From Vibrio europaeus (GTDB taxonomy: Bacteria > Pseudomonadota > Gammaproteobacteria > Enterobacterales > Vibrionaceae): a stretch of 64,000 nt of DNA. Made by a program: the position numbers and the translations under genes. Numbering within the stretch: the first letter of the stretch is position 1; each line of letters starts with the position of its first letter. Shown in pieces: positions 45,640-60,460 of the stretch. The stretch spans positions 310,001-374,000 of the forward strand of contig NZ_LUAX01000001.1 of the NCBI RefSeq assembly GCF_001695575.1. Reading direction: 5' to 3'. The notes beneath the pieces were generated by a model, which was not told where the DNA came from, made no database searches, and saw only the letters and a list, made by a program, of their open reading frames with translations.

Positions 45640-46649
45640 GCCAACAATATAATGTTGCAGTTTTAGGCGCGACTGGTGCAGTCGGCGAAACAATTATAGA
45701 AGTGCTGCAAGAGCGCAAATTCCCAGTGGGTGAGATTTACCTTTTGGCCAGTGAGCGTAGTGAAGGTAAGACTTATCGCTTTAACGGTAAAACTGTTCGC
45801 GTTCAAAACGTAGAAGAGTTTGACTGGTCTCAAGCGCATATCGCGCTATTCTCAGCGGGCGGTGATTTGTCTGCTAAATGGGCGCCAATCGCTGCAGATG
45901 AAGGTGTTATCGTGATTGATAACACCTCACAGTTCCGCTACGAGTACGATATTCCGCTCGTGGTGCCTGAAGTGAACCCTGAAGCGATTGCCGAGTTCCG
46001 TAACCGTAATATCATCGCTAACCCAAACTGTTCAACAATTCAGATGTTGGTTGCTTTAAAACCAATTCATGATGCAGTGGGTATTGAGCGTATCAACGTA
46101 TCGACATACCAGTCAGTGTCGGGCGCAGGTAAAGCGGGTATTGATGAATTAGCAGGCCAAACGGCTAAGCTGCTTAACGGTATGCCAGCAGAGAACGAAG
46201 AGTTCTCACAACAAATCGCGTTTAACTGTATTCCGCAAATCGATCAGTTTATGGAAAACGGTTATACCCGTGAAGAAATGAAGATGGTGTGGGAAACACA
46301 GAAAATCTTCAACGATCCAGGTATTACAGTAAACCCTACTTGTGTTCGTGTGCCTGTTTTCTATGGCCATGCGGAAGCAATCCATCTTGAAACATGCGCA
46401 CCAATCGATGCGCAAGAAGTGATTAATCTGTTAGAGCAAACTGAAGGTATCGAAGTGTTCCAAGGTGACGACTTCCCAACTCAAGTACGCGATGCAGGCG
46501 GTAAAGATCACGTGATGGTAGGTCGTATCCGTAACGATATTAGCCATCATAGTGGTGTGAACTTGTGGGTGGTGGCTGACAACGTCCGTAAGGGTGCAGC
46601 AACTAATGCTGTTCAAATCGCCGAAGTACTGATTCGCGACTACTACTAG
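45636..46649 (+). CDS. asd: Aspartate-semialdehyde dehydrogenase (Usg-type locus)
   Basis: A 337-residue NADP-dependent dehydrogenase with an N-terminal GATGAVGET motif. The catalytic cysteine is present, C132 in NPNCSTIQ, and the active-site His is in [12 protein letters not shown]. At this position (between pdxB and truA) E. coli carries usg, a homologue regarded as not providing Asd activity; here key catalytic residues are intact, so the enzyme is likely active in Lys/Met/Thr synthesis. Vibrio usually has a second asd gene elsewhere. Overlaps pdxB by four bases; followed by a terminator. Confidence 0.93.
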   Translation: MSQQYNVAVLGATGAVGETIIEVLQERKFPVGEIYLLASERSEGKTYRFNGKTVRVQNVEEFDWSQAHIALFSAGGDLSAKWAPIAADEGVIVIDNTSQFRYEYDIPLVVPEVNPEAIAEFRNRNIIANPNCSTIQMLVALKPIHDAVGIERINVSTYQSVSGAGKAGIDELAGQTAKLLNGMPAENEEFSQQIAFNCIPQIDQFMENGYTREEMKMVWETQKIFNDPGITVNPTCVRVPVFYGHAEAIHLETCAPIDAQEVINLLEQTEGIEVFQGDDFPTQVRDAGGKDHVMVGRIRNDISHHSGVNLWVVADNVRKGAATNAVQIAEVLIRDYY

Positions 46650-46688
46650 GTCATCAGACACTAGGCTACTGCTGACAAATACCTAACT

Positions 46689-46717
46689 AAAGCCTCGCCA
46701 TTGTGTGAGGCTTTTTT
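46689..46717 (+). terminator. Rho-independent terminator of pdxB-asd
   Basis: AAAGCCTC / GAGGCTTT stem followed by TTTTTT. Confidence 0.88.
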
Positions 46718-46867
46718 AATCGAATTTTGAAAAATTGTGTGAGATTAATGCGAATATGGCGCCGGACACACATTTTTTGCCTATCCACCTATAGTTTTGA
46801 GTGGTTTATCCGATATATTTAACAGATCATTGTCATTAATTTAATTGAGCACATAGCTGAGCCTTAT

Positions 46868-52441
<5,574 letters not shown>

Positions 52442-52473
52442 TCTGTACCAATCTACACACGCTGTTTGACGAA

Positions 52474-52505
52474 AAGGGGGCTGCTGTTTAGCCCCCTTGT
52501 TTTTT
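52474..52505 (+). terminator. Rho-independent terminator of hubP
   Basis: AAGGGGGCT / AGCCCCCTT stem followed by GTTTTTT. Confidence 0.92.
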
Positions 52506-52574
52506 GGTATATACTGCCGCCCCCAAGATTTGGTCACCAGACCTTAGTAGCAACAATTCAATGAGAACATCCTG

Positions 52575-53369
52575 ATGAGAATTGCTTTAGGCATCGAATA
52601 CAACGGCACTCAGTATTTTGGTTGGCAACGCCAGCGAGAAGTAAAAAGCGTACAAGAGAAGCTAGAACGCGCATTGAGCATCGTTGCAAACCATCCTATT
52701 GAAGTCCAATGTGCGGGTCGTACTGATGCTGGTGTACACGGTACAGGGCAGGTGGTTCATTTCGATACCACAGCAACGCGTAAAATGGTTGCTTGGACGA
52801 TGGGAGCCAACGCGAATCTGCCTGACGATATCGCGGTACGCTGGGCAAAAGAAGTGCCTGACGAATTTCACGCGCGTTTCTCTGCGACTGCTCGTCGTTA
52901 TCGTTACATCATTTTTAATAGTGCACTAAGGCCGGGTATTCTTTCATCGGGTGTCAGTCACTATCACGGTGAGTTGGATGAAAATAAGATGCATCAAGCC
53001 GCGCAGTACCTGCTTGGTGAAAACGACTTCACATCTTTTAGAGCGACACATTGTCAATCACGCAGTCCTTGGCGCAATATGATGCACATTAATGTGACGC
53101 GTCATAACCAGTATGTCGTGATCGATATTAAAGCCAATGCATTTGTTCACCATATGGTACGTAACATTACTGGCAGCCTTATCTGTGTTGGCCGAGGCGA
53201 ACAGAAACCAGAGTGGATAAAGGACCTACTGGAGATCAAAGATCGTAAGCAAGCAGGGGCAACGGCGAAAGCGGAAGGCTTGTACTTGGTGGATGTTGAT
53301 TACCCAGAAGAATTCCAATTGCCAAGAGTGCCGATTGGACCACTATTTTTGCCAGACAATTTGAACTAA
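52575..53369 (+). CDS. truA: tRNA pseudouridine(38-40) synthase TruA
   Basis: A 264-residue synthase that isomerises uridines 38-40 in the anticodon arm. The catalytic Asp51 is in [16 protein letters not shown]; the second half has the conserved [11 protein letters not shown] motif. Length is typical. E. coli has dedA between truA and accD; here a 175-base gap without a gene separates them. Confidence 0.97.
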   Translation: MRIALGIEYNGTQYFGWQRQREVKSVQEKLERALSIVANHPIEVQCAGRTDAGVHGTGQVVHFDTTATRKMVAWTMGANANLPDDIAVRWAKEVPDEFHARFSATARRYRYIIFNSALRPGILSSGVSHYHGELDENKMHQAAQYLLGENDFTSFRATHCQSRSPWRNMMHINVTRHNQYVVIDIKANAFVHHMVRNITGSLICVGRGEQKPEWIKDLLEIKDRKQAGATAKAEGLYLVDVDYPEEFQLPRVPIGPLFLPDNLN

Positions 53370-53544
53370 ACCGTGGTAAATTGTCGAACTAATCAGGTCT
53401 TTAGTGTGTGAGGAATTGATTCAAGAAATAGGTACAACCAGTTTTTTGTCTACACTTGGCATTTAATATGCTTTAATCCTCACGCGTAAATTCAGAATTT
53501 GTATCCCTCGCTTTAGGCGAGGGAGTAGAGAGAAAAGGTCTTCC

Positions 53545-54471
53545 ATGAGTTGGCTTGAAAAGATTTTAGAAAAAAGCAACATCGTTAGTTCACGTAAAGC
53601 GTCTATCCCTGAAGGGGTTTGGACTAAATGTACCTCATGTGAACAGGTGCTTTACCACGCTGAACTAGAGCGTAACCTAGAAGTATGTCCGAAATGTGAC
53701 CATCACATGCGTATGAGAGCGCGTCGTCGCCTTGAAACATTCCTAGACGAAGATAATCGTGTAGAGATTGCCGACGAGCTTGAGCCGCAAGATAAACTGA
53801 AGTTCAGAGATTCGAAGAAATACAAAGATCGTATTTCTGCGGCTCAGAAAAACAGTGGCGAAAAAGATGCATTAGTTGTAATGAAAGGTGAGCTTCTCGG
53901 TCAGCCTATCGTTGCGTGTGCATTCGACTTCTCTTTCATGGGCGGTTCAATGGGCTCTGTTGTTGGTGCGCGTTTTGTTCGTGCAGCAGAAGCAGCGATG
54001 GAAGCAAACTGTGGTCTAGTGTGTTTCTCAGCAAGTGGTGGTGCACGTATGCAAGAGGCGCTTATGTCTCTAATGCAAATGGCAAAAACCAGTGCGGCGC
54101 TAGAACGTATGTCTGCGAAAGGCCTGCCATTCATCTCAGTGATGACTGACCCAACGATGGGTGGTGTTTCTGCGAGTTTAGCGATGCTGGGTGATATCAA
54201 CATCGGTGAGCCAAAAGCCCTAATCGGTTTTGCAGGTCGTCGTGTTATTGAACAAACAGTACGTGAAGATCTACCGGAAGGTTTCCAGCGTAGTGAATTC
54301 CTACTAGATCACGGTGCAATCGATATGATCGTTGACCGCCGTGAAATGCGTCAGCGCATTGGTAGCCTGATGGCGAAGATGAACAACAATCCATCACCTT
54401 TGGTGGTTTCTGTTAACGATTCGCCAAATGAAGCTGCTTATTCTGTACCAGAAGCAGACGAAAAAGGGTAA
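53545..54471 (+). CDS. accD: Acetyl-CoA carboxylase carboxyltransferase subunit beta
   Basis: A 308-residue subunit with the N-terminal zinc ribbon CTSCEQ ... CPKCDHH (about residues 30-52) and a carboxyltransferase domain with [19 protein letters not shown] and the [17 protein letters not shown] oxyanion region. With AccA it transfers the carboxyl from biotin to acetyl-CoA in fatty-acid synthesis. The first gene of a likely accD-folC-dedD unit; 44 bases to folC. Confidence 0.98.
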   Translation: MSWLEKILEKSNIVSSRKASIPEGVWTKCTSCEQVLYHAELERNLEVCPKCDHHMRMRARRRLETFLDEDNRVEIADELEPQDKLKFRDSKKYKDRISAAQKNSGEKDALVVMKGELLGQPIVACAFDFSFMGGSMGSVVGARFVRAAEAAMEANCGLVCFSASGGARMQEALMSLMQMAKTSAALERMSAKGLPFISVMTDPTMGGVSASLAMLGDINIGEPKALIGFAGRRVIEQTVREDLPEGFQRSEFLLDHGAIDMIVDRREMRQRIGSLMAKMNNNPSPLVVSVNDSPNEAAYSVPEADEKG

Positions 54472-54515
54472 AGTAACTCACTAACAAGCAACCACAATCA
54501 ATTGGTTATAGTTAG

Positions 54516-55781
54516 ATGAGTCAAAGCCAAATTCCTCAAGCCACATCTCCACTGTCGATGTGGCTTGATTATTTAACCAACATCCATACTTCTGCGATAG
54601 ACCTAGGTCTAGACCGCGTTCAAGCTGTTGCTCAATCAGCAAACCTTACCAAACCTGCTCCCACCGTTATTACTGTTGCTGGTACTAATGGCAAAGGCTC
54701 TACTTGTGCCTTAATGGAAGCGATCTTACTTGATGCTGGATACTCTGTTGGTGTCTACAGTTCTCCTCATCTCATTCGTTACAACGAACGTGTTCGCATC
54801 AATGGCGAAGATCTTAGCGATGAAAAGCATGCGCAAGCGTTTGATTTTATCGAAAAACAGCGCGGCGAAATCAGCTTAAGCTTATTCGAATATGGCACCC
54901 TAGCTGCCTTGCGTCTTTTCCAAACAGAGAAAGTAGATATCGTTCTGCTTGAAGTTGGATTAGGTGGCCGCTTAGATGCGACCAATTTAGTCGATCATGA
55001 TGTTTCAGTGATTACTAGTCTAGCCATCGATCATGTTGATTGGCTCGGTGACGATATCAATGTGATCGGCTTTGAGAAGGCGGGCATTTTCCGCAGCGGT
55101 AAACCTGCAATCTGTGGCCAACCAAAAGCACCAGCGACTGTTGCAGCGCACGCTGATGATATTGGTGCAGAGTTCTACCCTGTTGATATTCAGTACAGCT
55201 ACAAACTGCAAAGCGAGTCGGTTTGGCAGTGGACACACGGAAGCTACACCCTCGACGATCTACCTGTCCCAGGTTTACCACTACAAAATGCGGCGACCGC
55301 GCTTATGGCACTCGCGACTGCGAACTTAGACTTAAGCGATGTCAACATCGTTAATGGCCTTAAAAACGCGCAATTACCCGGTCGTATGCAAGTGATCAGC
55401 ACAGAGCCAACAATTTTGTTAGATGTTGCGCACAACCCGCACTCTGCAGAGTACTTAGTTGAACGCGTTGGGCAAAAGTACCAAGGTAAGAATATTCATA
55501 CCGTGGTGGCAATGCTGCACGATAAGGATGTTGAAGCAACGCTCAGTGCGCTAAGCCCAATTGCTGCTAATTGGTACCCTGCGTCTCTTTCTGGTGCACG
55601 TGCGGCGAGTTCTGAAGAGCTATGTCAGTATCTTCCGTCAGGGACAACCCAATATCCAAATCCAGTAGAAGCATTTGAAGCTGCATTGACAAACGCAACG
55701 CCACAAGATGTCATCCTCGTCGTTGGTTCTTTCCACACTGTGGGTGAAGTGCTAGAGCATTGGCAAAACAAAGGTGAATAA
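54516..55781 (+). CDS. folC: Bifunctional folylpolyglutamate synthase / dihydrofolate synthase
   Basis: A 421-residue Mur-ligase-like enzyme. P-loop GTNGKGST at residues 56-63; EYGTLAALRLF and the VGLGGRLDATNLVD motif; and the C-terminal domain with LDVAHNPHSAEYL. It adds glutamate to dihydropteroate and to reduced folates. It ends directly at the dedD start, with no intergenic space. Confidence 0.96.
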   Translation: MSQSQIPQATSPLSMWLDYLTNIHTSAIDLGLDRVQAVAQSANLTKPAPTVITVAGTNGKGSTCALMEAILLDAGYSVGVYSSPHLIRYNERVRINGEDLSDEKHAQAFDFIEKQRGEISLSLFEYGTLAALRLFQTEKVDIVLLEVGLGGRLDATNLVDHDVSVITSLAIDHVDWLGDDINVIGFEKAGIFRSGKPAICGQPKAPATVAAHADDIGAEFYPVDIQYSYKLQSESVWQWTHGSYTLDDLPVPGLPLQNAATALMALATANLDLSDVNIVNGLKNAQLPGRMQVISTEPTILLDVAHNPHSAEYLVERVGQKYQGKNIHTVVAMLHDKDVEATLSALSPIAANWYPASLSGARAASSEELCQYLPSGTTQYPNPVEAFEAALTNATPQDVILVVGSFHTVGEVLEHWQNKGE

Positions 55782-56318
55782 ATGGCAAGCAAATTTCAGA
55801 GCCGTCTCGTTGGAACCATTATCCTTGTCGCAATAGGGATTATTGTTTTACCAGACGTTTTAGACGGCAAGAAAACCCATTACAAAGAAGAAATCGCGAG
55901 CATCCCCCTTAAGCCGGAACTCGACAGCGAGCTTGAAAGCTTTGAGATACTCGACCCGGTTGATGATAGCCAAAACTTACCAGAGACGCCGGTTGAAGTC
56001 GTAGTCACTCAGGAACCTATCGCTGAAGATAAACCACTACCAGTGGCGATAAAAGAAGTCCCAGAGCGTAACGAGTACCAAGATAGCGCATGGATCGTAC
56101 AACTCATGGCATTGAAGAATGCTGACAACGCCAAAAATCTGGTTAAGGATCTGCAAAAACGCGGCTATCAGGCGCACACCAAACCCGAAAATGGTTTTAC
56201 TCGAGTCATTATTGGTCCTGATGTTTCAAAGAGTAAGCTTGAGCGCCAGATCATCGAACTGGAAAAAATTACCGGTTCAAAAGGTCAATTGCTCAAATTT
56301 AAACCACTAAATCCATAA
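55782..56318 (+). CDS. dedD: Cell-division SPOR-domain protein DedD
   Basis: A 178-residue bitopic membrane protein. A transmembrane helix at about residues 9-26 (LVGTIILVAIGIIVLPDVL), an acidic Pro-rich periplasmic linker, and a C-terminal SPOR domain (about 103-176, AWIVQLMALKNADNAKNLV) that binds denuded septal peptidoglycan. Supports division. Starts immediately after folC. The stop TAA overlaps the first bases of the PurR-type operator for cvpA-purF. Confidence 0.94.
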   Translation: MASKFQSRLVGTIILVAIGIIVLPDVLDGKKTHYKEEIASIPLKPELDSELESFEILDPVDDSQNLPETPVEVVVTQEPIAEDKPLPVAIKEVPERNEYQDSAWIVQLMALKNADNAKNLVKDLQKRGYQAHTKPENGFTRVIIGPDVSKSKLERQIIELEKITGSKGQLLKFKPLNP

Positions 56319-56332
56319 GAAAACGTTTGCGT
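56317..56332 (+). promoter_or_regulatory. PurR-type operator for cvpA-purF
   Basis: AAGAAAACGTTTGCGT matches the PurR consensus ACGCAAACGTTTGCGT at 14 of 16 positions. A possible -10, TAAAAT at 56348-56353, lies so that the operator overlaps the -35. In E. coli PurR represses cvpA-purF through such a site. Confidence 0.82.
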
Positions 56333-56381
56333 CAGCGTTTTTTCTGTTAAAATGCGCGCCAACTTAAGATGTAAGTACAGA

Positions 56382-56873
56382 ATGAATCCGTTAGATATTG
56401 TCATTTTAGGTGTGATCGGCCTGTCGGCTTTGATCAGTTTAGTTCGTGGTTTCGCTAAAGAAGCGTTGTCATTAGTGATTTGGTTTGGGGCGTTTTTTAT
56501 CGCGAGTCAGTACTACGCGAAATTAGCGGTCTACTTTACCAATATCCAAGATGAGATGTTTCGCAACGGTGCTGCGATCGCAGCCTTGTTTATTGCCACC
56601 TTAATCGTTGGGGCTCTCGTTAATTACGTGATCGGCCAACTGGTGCAGAAAACAGGTTTGTCGGGAACAGATAGAGTATTGGGCGTCGTCTTTGGCGGTT
56701 TGCGTGGTGTTCTTATCGTGTCTGCCGGGCTATTTTTTATGGATGCGTTTACTTCGTTTCCAGATTCACAGTGGTGGAAAGGTTCTCAATTGGTGCCGGA
56801 GTTTAGCCGCGTCATTGCCCCTTTCTTCGAACACTTACAAGCAACATCTAGTTTCTTATCTGGCGCGCTATAA
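56382..56873 (+). CDS. cvpA: CvpA family membrane protein
   Basis: A 163-residue inner-membrane protein with four hydrophobic helices and the family segments LVRGFAKEALSLVIW and the LVQKTGLSGTDRVLG loop. E. coli cvpA is needed for colicin V production; its normal role is unclear, with links to envelope stress and bile resistance. I chose the ATG at 56382 (MNPLDIVIL), aligning with E. coli; an upstream in-frame ATG at 56352 lies within the promoter leader. It is 34 bases from purF and shares its PurR control. Confidence 0.93.
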   Translation: MNPLDIVILGVIGLSALISLVRGFAKEALSLVIWFGAFFIASQYYAKLAVYFTNIQDEMFRNGAAIAALFIATLIVGALVNYVIGQLVQKTGLSGTDRVLGVVFGGLRGVLIVSAGLFFMDAFTSFPDSQWWKGSQLVPEFSRVIAPFFEHLQATSSFLSGAL

Positions 56874-56907
56874 CGCGCCAGTCATTGTCAAAATCGAGGG
56901 TTAGGAC

Positions 56908-58422
56908 ATGTGTGGTATTGTTGGAATCGTGGGCACTTCGCCTGTAAACCAGTCTATCTATGATGCATTGACGGTATTGCAGCATCGTGGCCAAGATGCC
57001 GCGGGTATTTGTACCATAGAAAGCAATCGTTTTCGTCTGAGAAAAGCGAACGGTTTGGTGAAGGATGTGTTTGAAGCAAAACACATGCAAAGACTCCAAG
57101 GCAACGTAGGTATTGGTCATGCTCGTTACCCAACAGCAGGCAGTTCAAGTGCGTCAGAAGCTCAACCTTTCTATGTGAACTCTCCATTTGGTATCACGCT
57201 AGCGCACAACGGTAACCTTACTAATGCGTCAGAAGTTCGTGAAAAACTGTTTGAGAAAGACCGTCGTCACGTAAATACAACTTCAGATTCTGAAGTGTTA
57301 CTTAACGTACTTGCTCATGAAATTGATACTGTAAAAGGTAACGTAACAGCTGACGACGTATTCCGCGCAGTCACTAACGTTCACCGTACTATCCGTGGTG
57401 CATACGCAGTAACAGCGATGATCATCGGTCACGGTATGGTAGCGTTTCGCGACCCTAACGGCATTCGCCCTCTATGCCTAGGTAAACGCGAAGTGGCAGG
57501 CAGAACTGAATACATGGTCGCATCAGAGTCAGTAGCGCTAGATGCGGTTGGTTTTGACTTCCTACGCGACGTTGCACCAGGTGAAGCGATTTACGCGACA
57601 TTTGATGGTCAACTGCATACTAAGCAGTGTGCTGACAACCCTGTACTTAACCCATGTATCTTTGAATTCGTTTACTTCGCTCGTCCAGACTCATTTATCG
57701 ACAAAATCTCGGTATACAGCGCACGCGTTGAAATGGGTAAAAAATTGGGTGACCGCATCCGTGACGAGTACGAACACCTAGATATCGATGTGGTAATTCC
57801 AATTCCAGAAACATCATGTGATATCGCACTACAGATTGCTCAAGCGATTGATAAGCCATACCGCCAAGGTTTTGTTAAAAACCGCTACGTTGGCCGTACT
57901 TTCATTATGCCGGGTCAACAGCAACGTAAGAAATCTGTACGTCGCAAGCTAAATGCGATTCGTTCTGAGTTTAAAGATAAGAACGTACTGCTAGTCGATG
58001 ACTCTATCGTACGTGGCACCACCTCTGAGCAAATCATCGAGATGGCTCGTGACTCAGGTGCGAAGAAAGTCTTCATGGTATCGGCTGCACCAGAAATTCG
58101 TTTCCCGAACGTGTACGGCATCGACATGCCAAGCGCAACTGAGCTTATCGCTCACGGCCGAGACAATGACGCAATCTGTAAGCAAATCGGCGCTGATGAG
58201 CTTATCTTCCAAACCATCGAAGATCTTGTTGATGCTGTTGGCATGGGTAACCGCGATGTTGAGAAGTTCGAAACGTCAGTATTCAGTGGCGAATACGTTA
58301 CAGGCGATATCGACCAAGCTTACCTAGACTTCCTAGAGTCTCTACGCAGCGATGACGCGAAAGTACAACGAGAGATCCAGCAAGACCTAGCAAACCTAGA
58401 ATTGCATAACGAAGGCGCGTAA
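56908..58422 (+). CDS. purF: Amidophosphoribosyltransferase
   Basis: A 504-residue enzyme that commits PRPP to purine synthesis. The N-terminal nucleophile Cys2 of MCGIVGIVG starts the glutaminase domain after Met removal; the PRPP loop [18 protein letters not shown] lies at about 352-369. No propeptide precedes Cys, as in the E. coli-type enzyme. Highly biased codons. The stop is followed by a dispersed repeat and then a terminator. Confidence 0.98.
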   Translation: MCGIVGIVGTSPVNQSIYDALTVLQHRGQDAAGICTIESNRFRLRKANGLVKDVFEAKHMQRLQGNVGIGHARYPTAGSSSASEAQPFYVNSPFGITLAHNGNLTNASEVREKLFEKDRRHVNTTSDSEVLLNVLAHEIDTVKGNVTADDVFRAVTNVHRTIRGAYAVTAMIIGHGMVAFRDPNGIRPLCLGKREVAGRTEYMVASESVALDAVGFDFLRDVAPGEAIYATFDGQLHTKQCADNPVLNPCIFEFVYFARPDSFIDKISVYSARVEMGKKLGDRIRDEYEHLDIDVVIPIPETSCDIALQIAQAIDKPYRQGFVKNRYVGRTFIMPGQQQRKKSVRRKLNAIRSEFKDKNVLLVDDSIVRGTTSEQIIEMARDSGAKKVFMVSAAPEIRFPNVYGIDMPSATELIAHGRDNDAICKQIGADELIFQTIEDLVDAVGMGNRDVEKFETSVFSGEYVTGDIDQAYLDFLESLRSDDAKVQREIQQDLANLELHNEGA

Positions 58423-58431
58423 GAGCGGAGG

Positions 58432-58472
58432 CGGGAACGGGCTTCGCCCTATGGATCGCTTCGCTGCTGGAA
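58432..58472 (+). repeat. Dispersed hairpin repeat, copy E (sense, between purF stop and its terminator)
   Basis: GGGAACGGGCTTCGCCC then TATGGATCGCTTCGCT and a TGGAAA end. It begins about 10 bases after the purF stop and lies before the terminator, so it is in the purF mRNA. Confidence 0.75.
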
Positions 58473-58490
58473 AGCGAGAGATAAACAAAA

Positions 58491-58516
58491 ACCGATGCTG
58501 ATGCATCGGTTTTTTT
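58491..58516 (+). terminator. Rho-independent terminator of cvpA-purF
   Basis: ACCGATGC, loop TGAT, GCATCGGT and a T run, 68 bases after the purF stop because a repeat intervenes. Confidence 0.9.
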
Positions 58517-58521
58517 GTTTT

Positions 58522-58559
58522 GGGAACGGACTTCGTCCTATGGAACGCTTCGATCGGGA
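58522..58559 (+). repeat. Dispersed hairpin repeat, copy F
   Basis: GGGAACGGACTTCGTCC then TATGGAACGCTTCG, right after the purF terminator; the 3' tail differs (ATCGGGAA). Confidence 0.7.
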
Positions 58560-58620
58560 ATTGAGATGTGATAGCGGTGTTCTTCGCGATCTAGATACTA
58601 TTCCAAAGAAATAACGCTAC

Positions 58621-58726
58621 GGTCATTCCATAGAACGACGAAGGAATAAGTAGGGAATCTCTGTATGTTATCTACTGGCAAGAAGAGATCCCCAACTCGC
58701 TCGTGCCTCTCTCTTGAGGATGACGG
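58621..58726. repeat. Imperfect inverted-repeat element, ~43-bp arms
   Basis: Arm 58621-58662 starts GGTCATTCC and ends AGGGAATCTCT. Arm 58684-58726 starts AGAGATCCCC and ends GGATGACGG, approximately its reverse complement, with about 21 bases between. It resembles a dispersed intergenic repeat of Vibrio and sits inside the purF-znuB island. Confidence 0.6.
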
Positions 58727-58730
58727 CATT

Positions 58731-58756
58731 AAAAGGGCTGACGTGATAGTCAGCCC
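58731..58756 (-). terminator. Rho-independent terminator of znuCB
   Basis: GGGCTGAC / GTCAGCCC stem; on the minus strand it is followed by TTTT. It lies about 60 bases past the znuB stop, with a repeat copy between. Confidence 0.8.
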
Positions 58757-58780
58757 TGCAACCTTTCTAGTTCTCTAGTT

Positions 58781-58812
58781 TTCCACAGGACGAAGTCCGT
58801 TCCCGCATCCCG
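58781..58812 (-). repeat. Dispersed hairpin repeat, copy G (sense with znuB)
   Basis: On the minus strand, GGGAACGGACTTCGTCCTGTGGAA; it starts about 11 bases after the znuB stop and precedes the znuCB terminator, mirroring copy E. Confidence 0.75.
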
Positions 58813-58816
58813 CTCT

Positions 58817-59602
58817 CTAGCCCTTAACCCTATAAAGCTGACTCAACATAAACATTGCCGTTGCGCTGATAACCACTGACGGGCCTGCAGGGGTGTCGTA
58901 GTGCCAAGACATGCTTAGACCAAGCAGAACTGCAATGGCGCCAATGATAGAGGCTAGTAGTGCCATTTGTTCAGGCGCTTTGGCAAAGCGGCGCGCTGTT
59001 GCGGCCGGGATGATCAATAGAGATGTCATAATCAATGCACCAACGAACTTCATGCCAATGGCGATCACAAGACCAACCATGAGCATCAAGATTAGGCGCA
59101 TTAAATCGACGTTGTGGCCTTCTACCGCTGCTAAGTCTTCATTGACCGTTGTGGACAACAGCGAGCGCCAAAACAGGGCTAATACAGTAGAGACGATAGC
59201 CACGCCGATGTAGATGTAAACAAGGTCTTCAGGTGTTACCGCTAACAAGTCACCGAACAGATAGCTCATCAAGTCAATACGTACATTATCGAGGAAGCTG
59301 ACTGCGACTAAACCAAGCGACAGGGCACTGTGGGCAAGAATACCAAGAAGGGTATCGGTGGCAACAAGCTGCTGTTTTTGCAGGGTGACTAAGATAACCG
59401 CTAAGGCCAAACAACAAACAGTCAATGCGAGGTACAGGTTGATATCTAACAAGAAACCAAGTGCTAGCCCCATTAAAGAGGCGTGAGCTAACGTATCACC
59501 AAAGTAGGCCATACGGCGCCAGACGACAAAAGAACCTAATGGTCCGGCGATTAATGCGATACCTAAGCCCGCTAAAATTGAAGGGAGCAAAAACTCAATC
59601 AT
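58817..59602 (-). CDS. znuB: Zinc ABC transporter permease ZnuB
   Basis: A 261-residue inner-membrane permease with about eight transmembrane helices and the family patterns [20 protein letters not shown] and [21 protein letters not shown] chose the start at 59602 ([12 protein letters not shown]); a longer frame runs back through the His-rich end of znuC in another frame and is spurious. It overlaps znuC by 8 bases, so it is translationally coupled. Takes zinc from ZnuA. Confidence 0.96.
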   Translation of the reverse strand: MIEFLLPSILAGLGIALIAGPLGSFVVWRRMAYFGDTLAHASLMGLALGFLLDINLYLALTVCCLALAVILVTLQKQQLVATDTLLGILAHSALSLGLVAVSFLDNVRIDLMSYLFGDLLAVTPEDLVYIYIGVAIVSTVLALFWRSLLSTTVNEDLAAVEGHNVDLMRLILMLMVGLVIAIGMKFVGALIMTSLLIIPAATARRFAKAPEQMALLASIIGAIAVLLGLSMSWHYDTPAGPSVVISATAMFMLSQLYRVKG

Positions 59603-60380
59603 GATGATGACCGTGAGAATGGTTTGAACAAATATCTGCATCACCTTCGACTGGATCGCCAGCGAGATCATGATGGTGATGGTTGTGCTGATGGTGATAG
59701 AAAGCGAATGGCTGCTGGTGGGTATGACCAAACAGCGCAATATAACTTGGGTGCTGCGCAATATCAGCGGGTGCACCGGAGCAGCAGACATGGTGGTTAA
59801 TGCAAACCACGTCATCTGTTTTTGCCATCACTAAGTGTAAATCGTGAGAAACCATAAACACGGCGCAGTTAAAGCGATGACGAATGGTATCGATCAGCTC
59901 ATACAAATCTATTTGACCTTGAACGTCGACACCTTGTGCTGGTTCATCCAACACCAAGATATCAGGGCGTTGCAGTAGTGCACGTGCAAGAAGAACGCGT
60001 TGGTTCTCACCACCTGATAAAGAATGCATGTTGCTTTTCAGCAGATGCTCAGCACCGACTAGCTTTAAGGCATCATTCAGTTCTTGTTTACTGTACTTGC
60101 CCGCTAAGCGCAGAAAGCGCTCAACATTCAGAGGCAATGAGTCATTAAGCCTAAGTTTTTGCGGTACATAACCGATCTTCAACCCTTTTGGCTTGGTGAC
60201 TTTTCCGCTGAAGGTTTTCTGTAGACCAAGAAGCACTTTGACCAGAGTAGACTTTCCTGCTCCGTTCGGGCCAATCAGTGTGGTTATCTCGCCTCTATTC
60301 AGACGAAGAGAAATGTTATCAAGTACTTTACGTTCGCCAAATTGAACGCAAATATCATTGAGTTCGACTAGAGTCGACAT
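59595..60380 (-). CDS. znuC: Zinc ABC transporter ATP-binding protein ZnuC
   Basis: A 261-residue ABC ATPase. Walker [10 protein letters not shown] (37-45), signature LSGGENQRV, Walker [12 protein letters not shown] and switch His in MVSHDLH. The C-terminal ~45 residues are rich in histidine (HQHNHHHH and HSHGHHHD), a possible zinc-sensing or storage tail. Divergent from znuA across an 80-base region with a Zur-type palindrome. Confidence 0.97.
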   Translation of the reverse strand: MSTLVELNDICVQFGERKVLDNISLRLNRGEITTLIGPNGAGKSTLVKVLLGLQKTFSGKVTKPKGLKIGYVPQKLRLNDSLPLNVERFLRLAGKYSKQELNDALKLVGAEHLLKSNMHSLSGGENQRVLLARALLQRPDILVLDEPAQGVDVQGQIDLYELIDTIRHRFNCAVFMVSHDLHLVMAKTDDVVCINHHVCCSGAPADIAQHPSYIALFGHTHQQPFAFYHHQHNHHHHDLAGDPVEGDADICSNHSHGHHHD

Positions 60381-60405
60381 GAATGGAACTCATTTGCAAT
60401 TGACT

Positions 60406-60424
60406 AATGTTATAATGTAACATT
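60406..60424. promoter_or_regulatory. Zur operator between znuC and znuA
   Basis: AATGTTATAATGTAACATT is a perfect inverted repeat of AATGTTA/TAACATT around a 5-base centre, matching the gammaproteobacterial Zur box. It is placed to repress both divergent promoters when zinc is plentiful. Confidence 0.9.
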
Positions 60425-60460
60425 TATTCACTCTTATAACTAGTCGGTAATCATCATAAT

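Noticed and set aside
59603..59815. N-terminal extension of znuB by 71 residues
   Set aside because: The extra residues are the His-tail region of znuC read in another frame; ATG at 59602 gives the normal ZnuB length.
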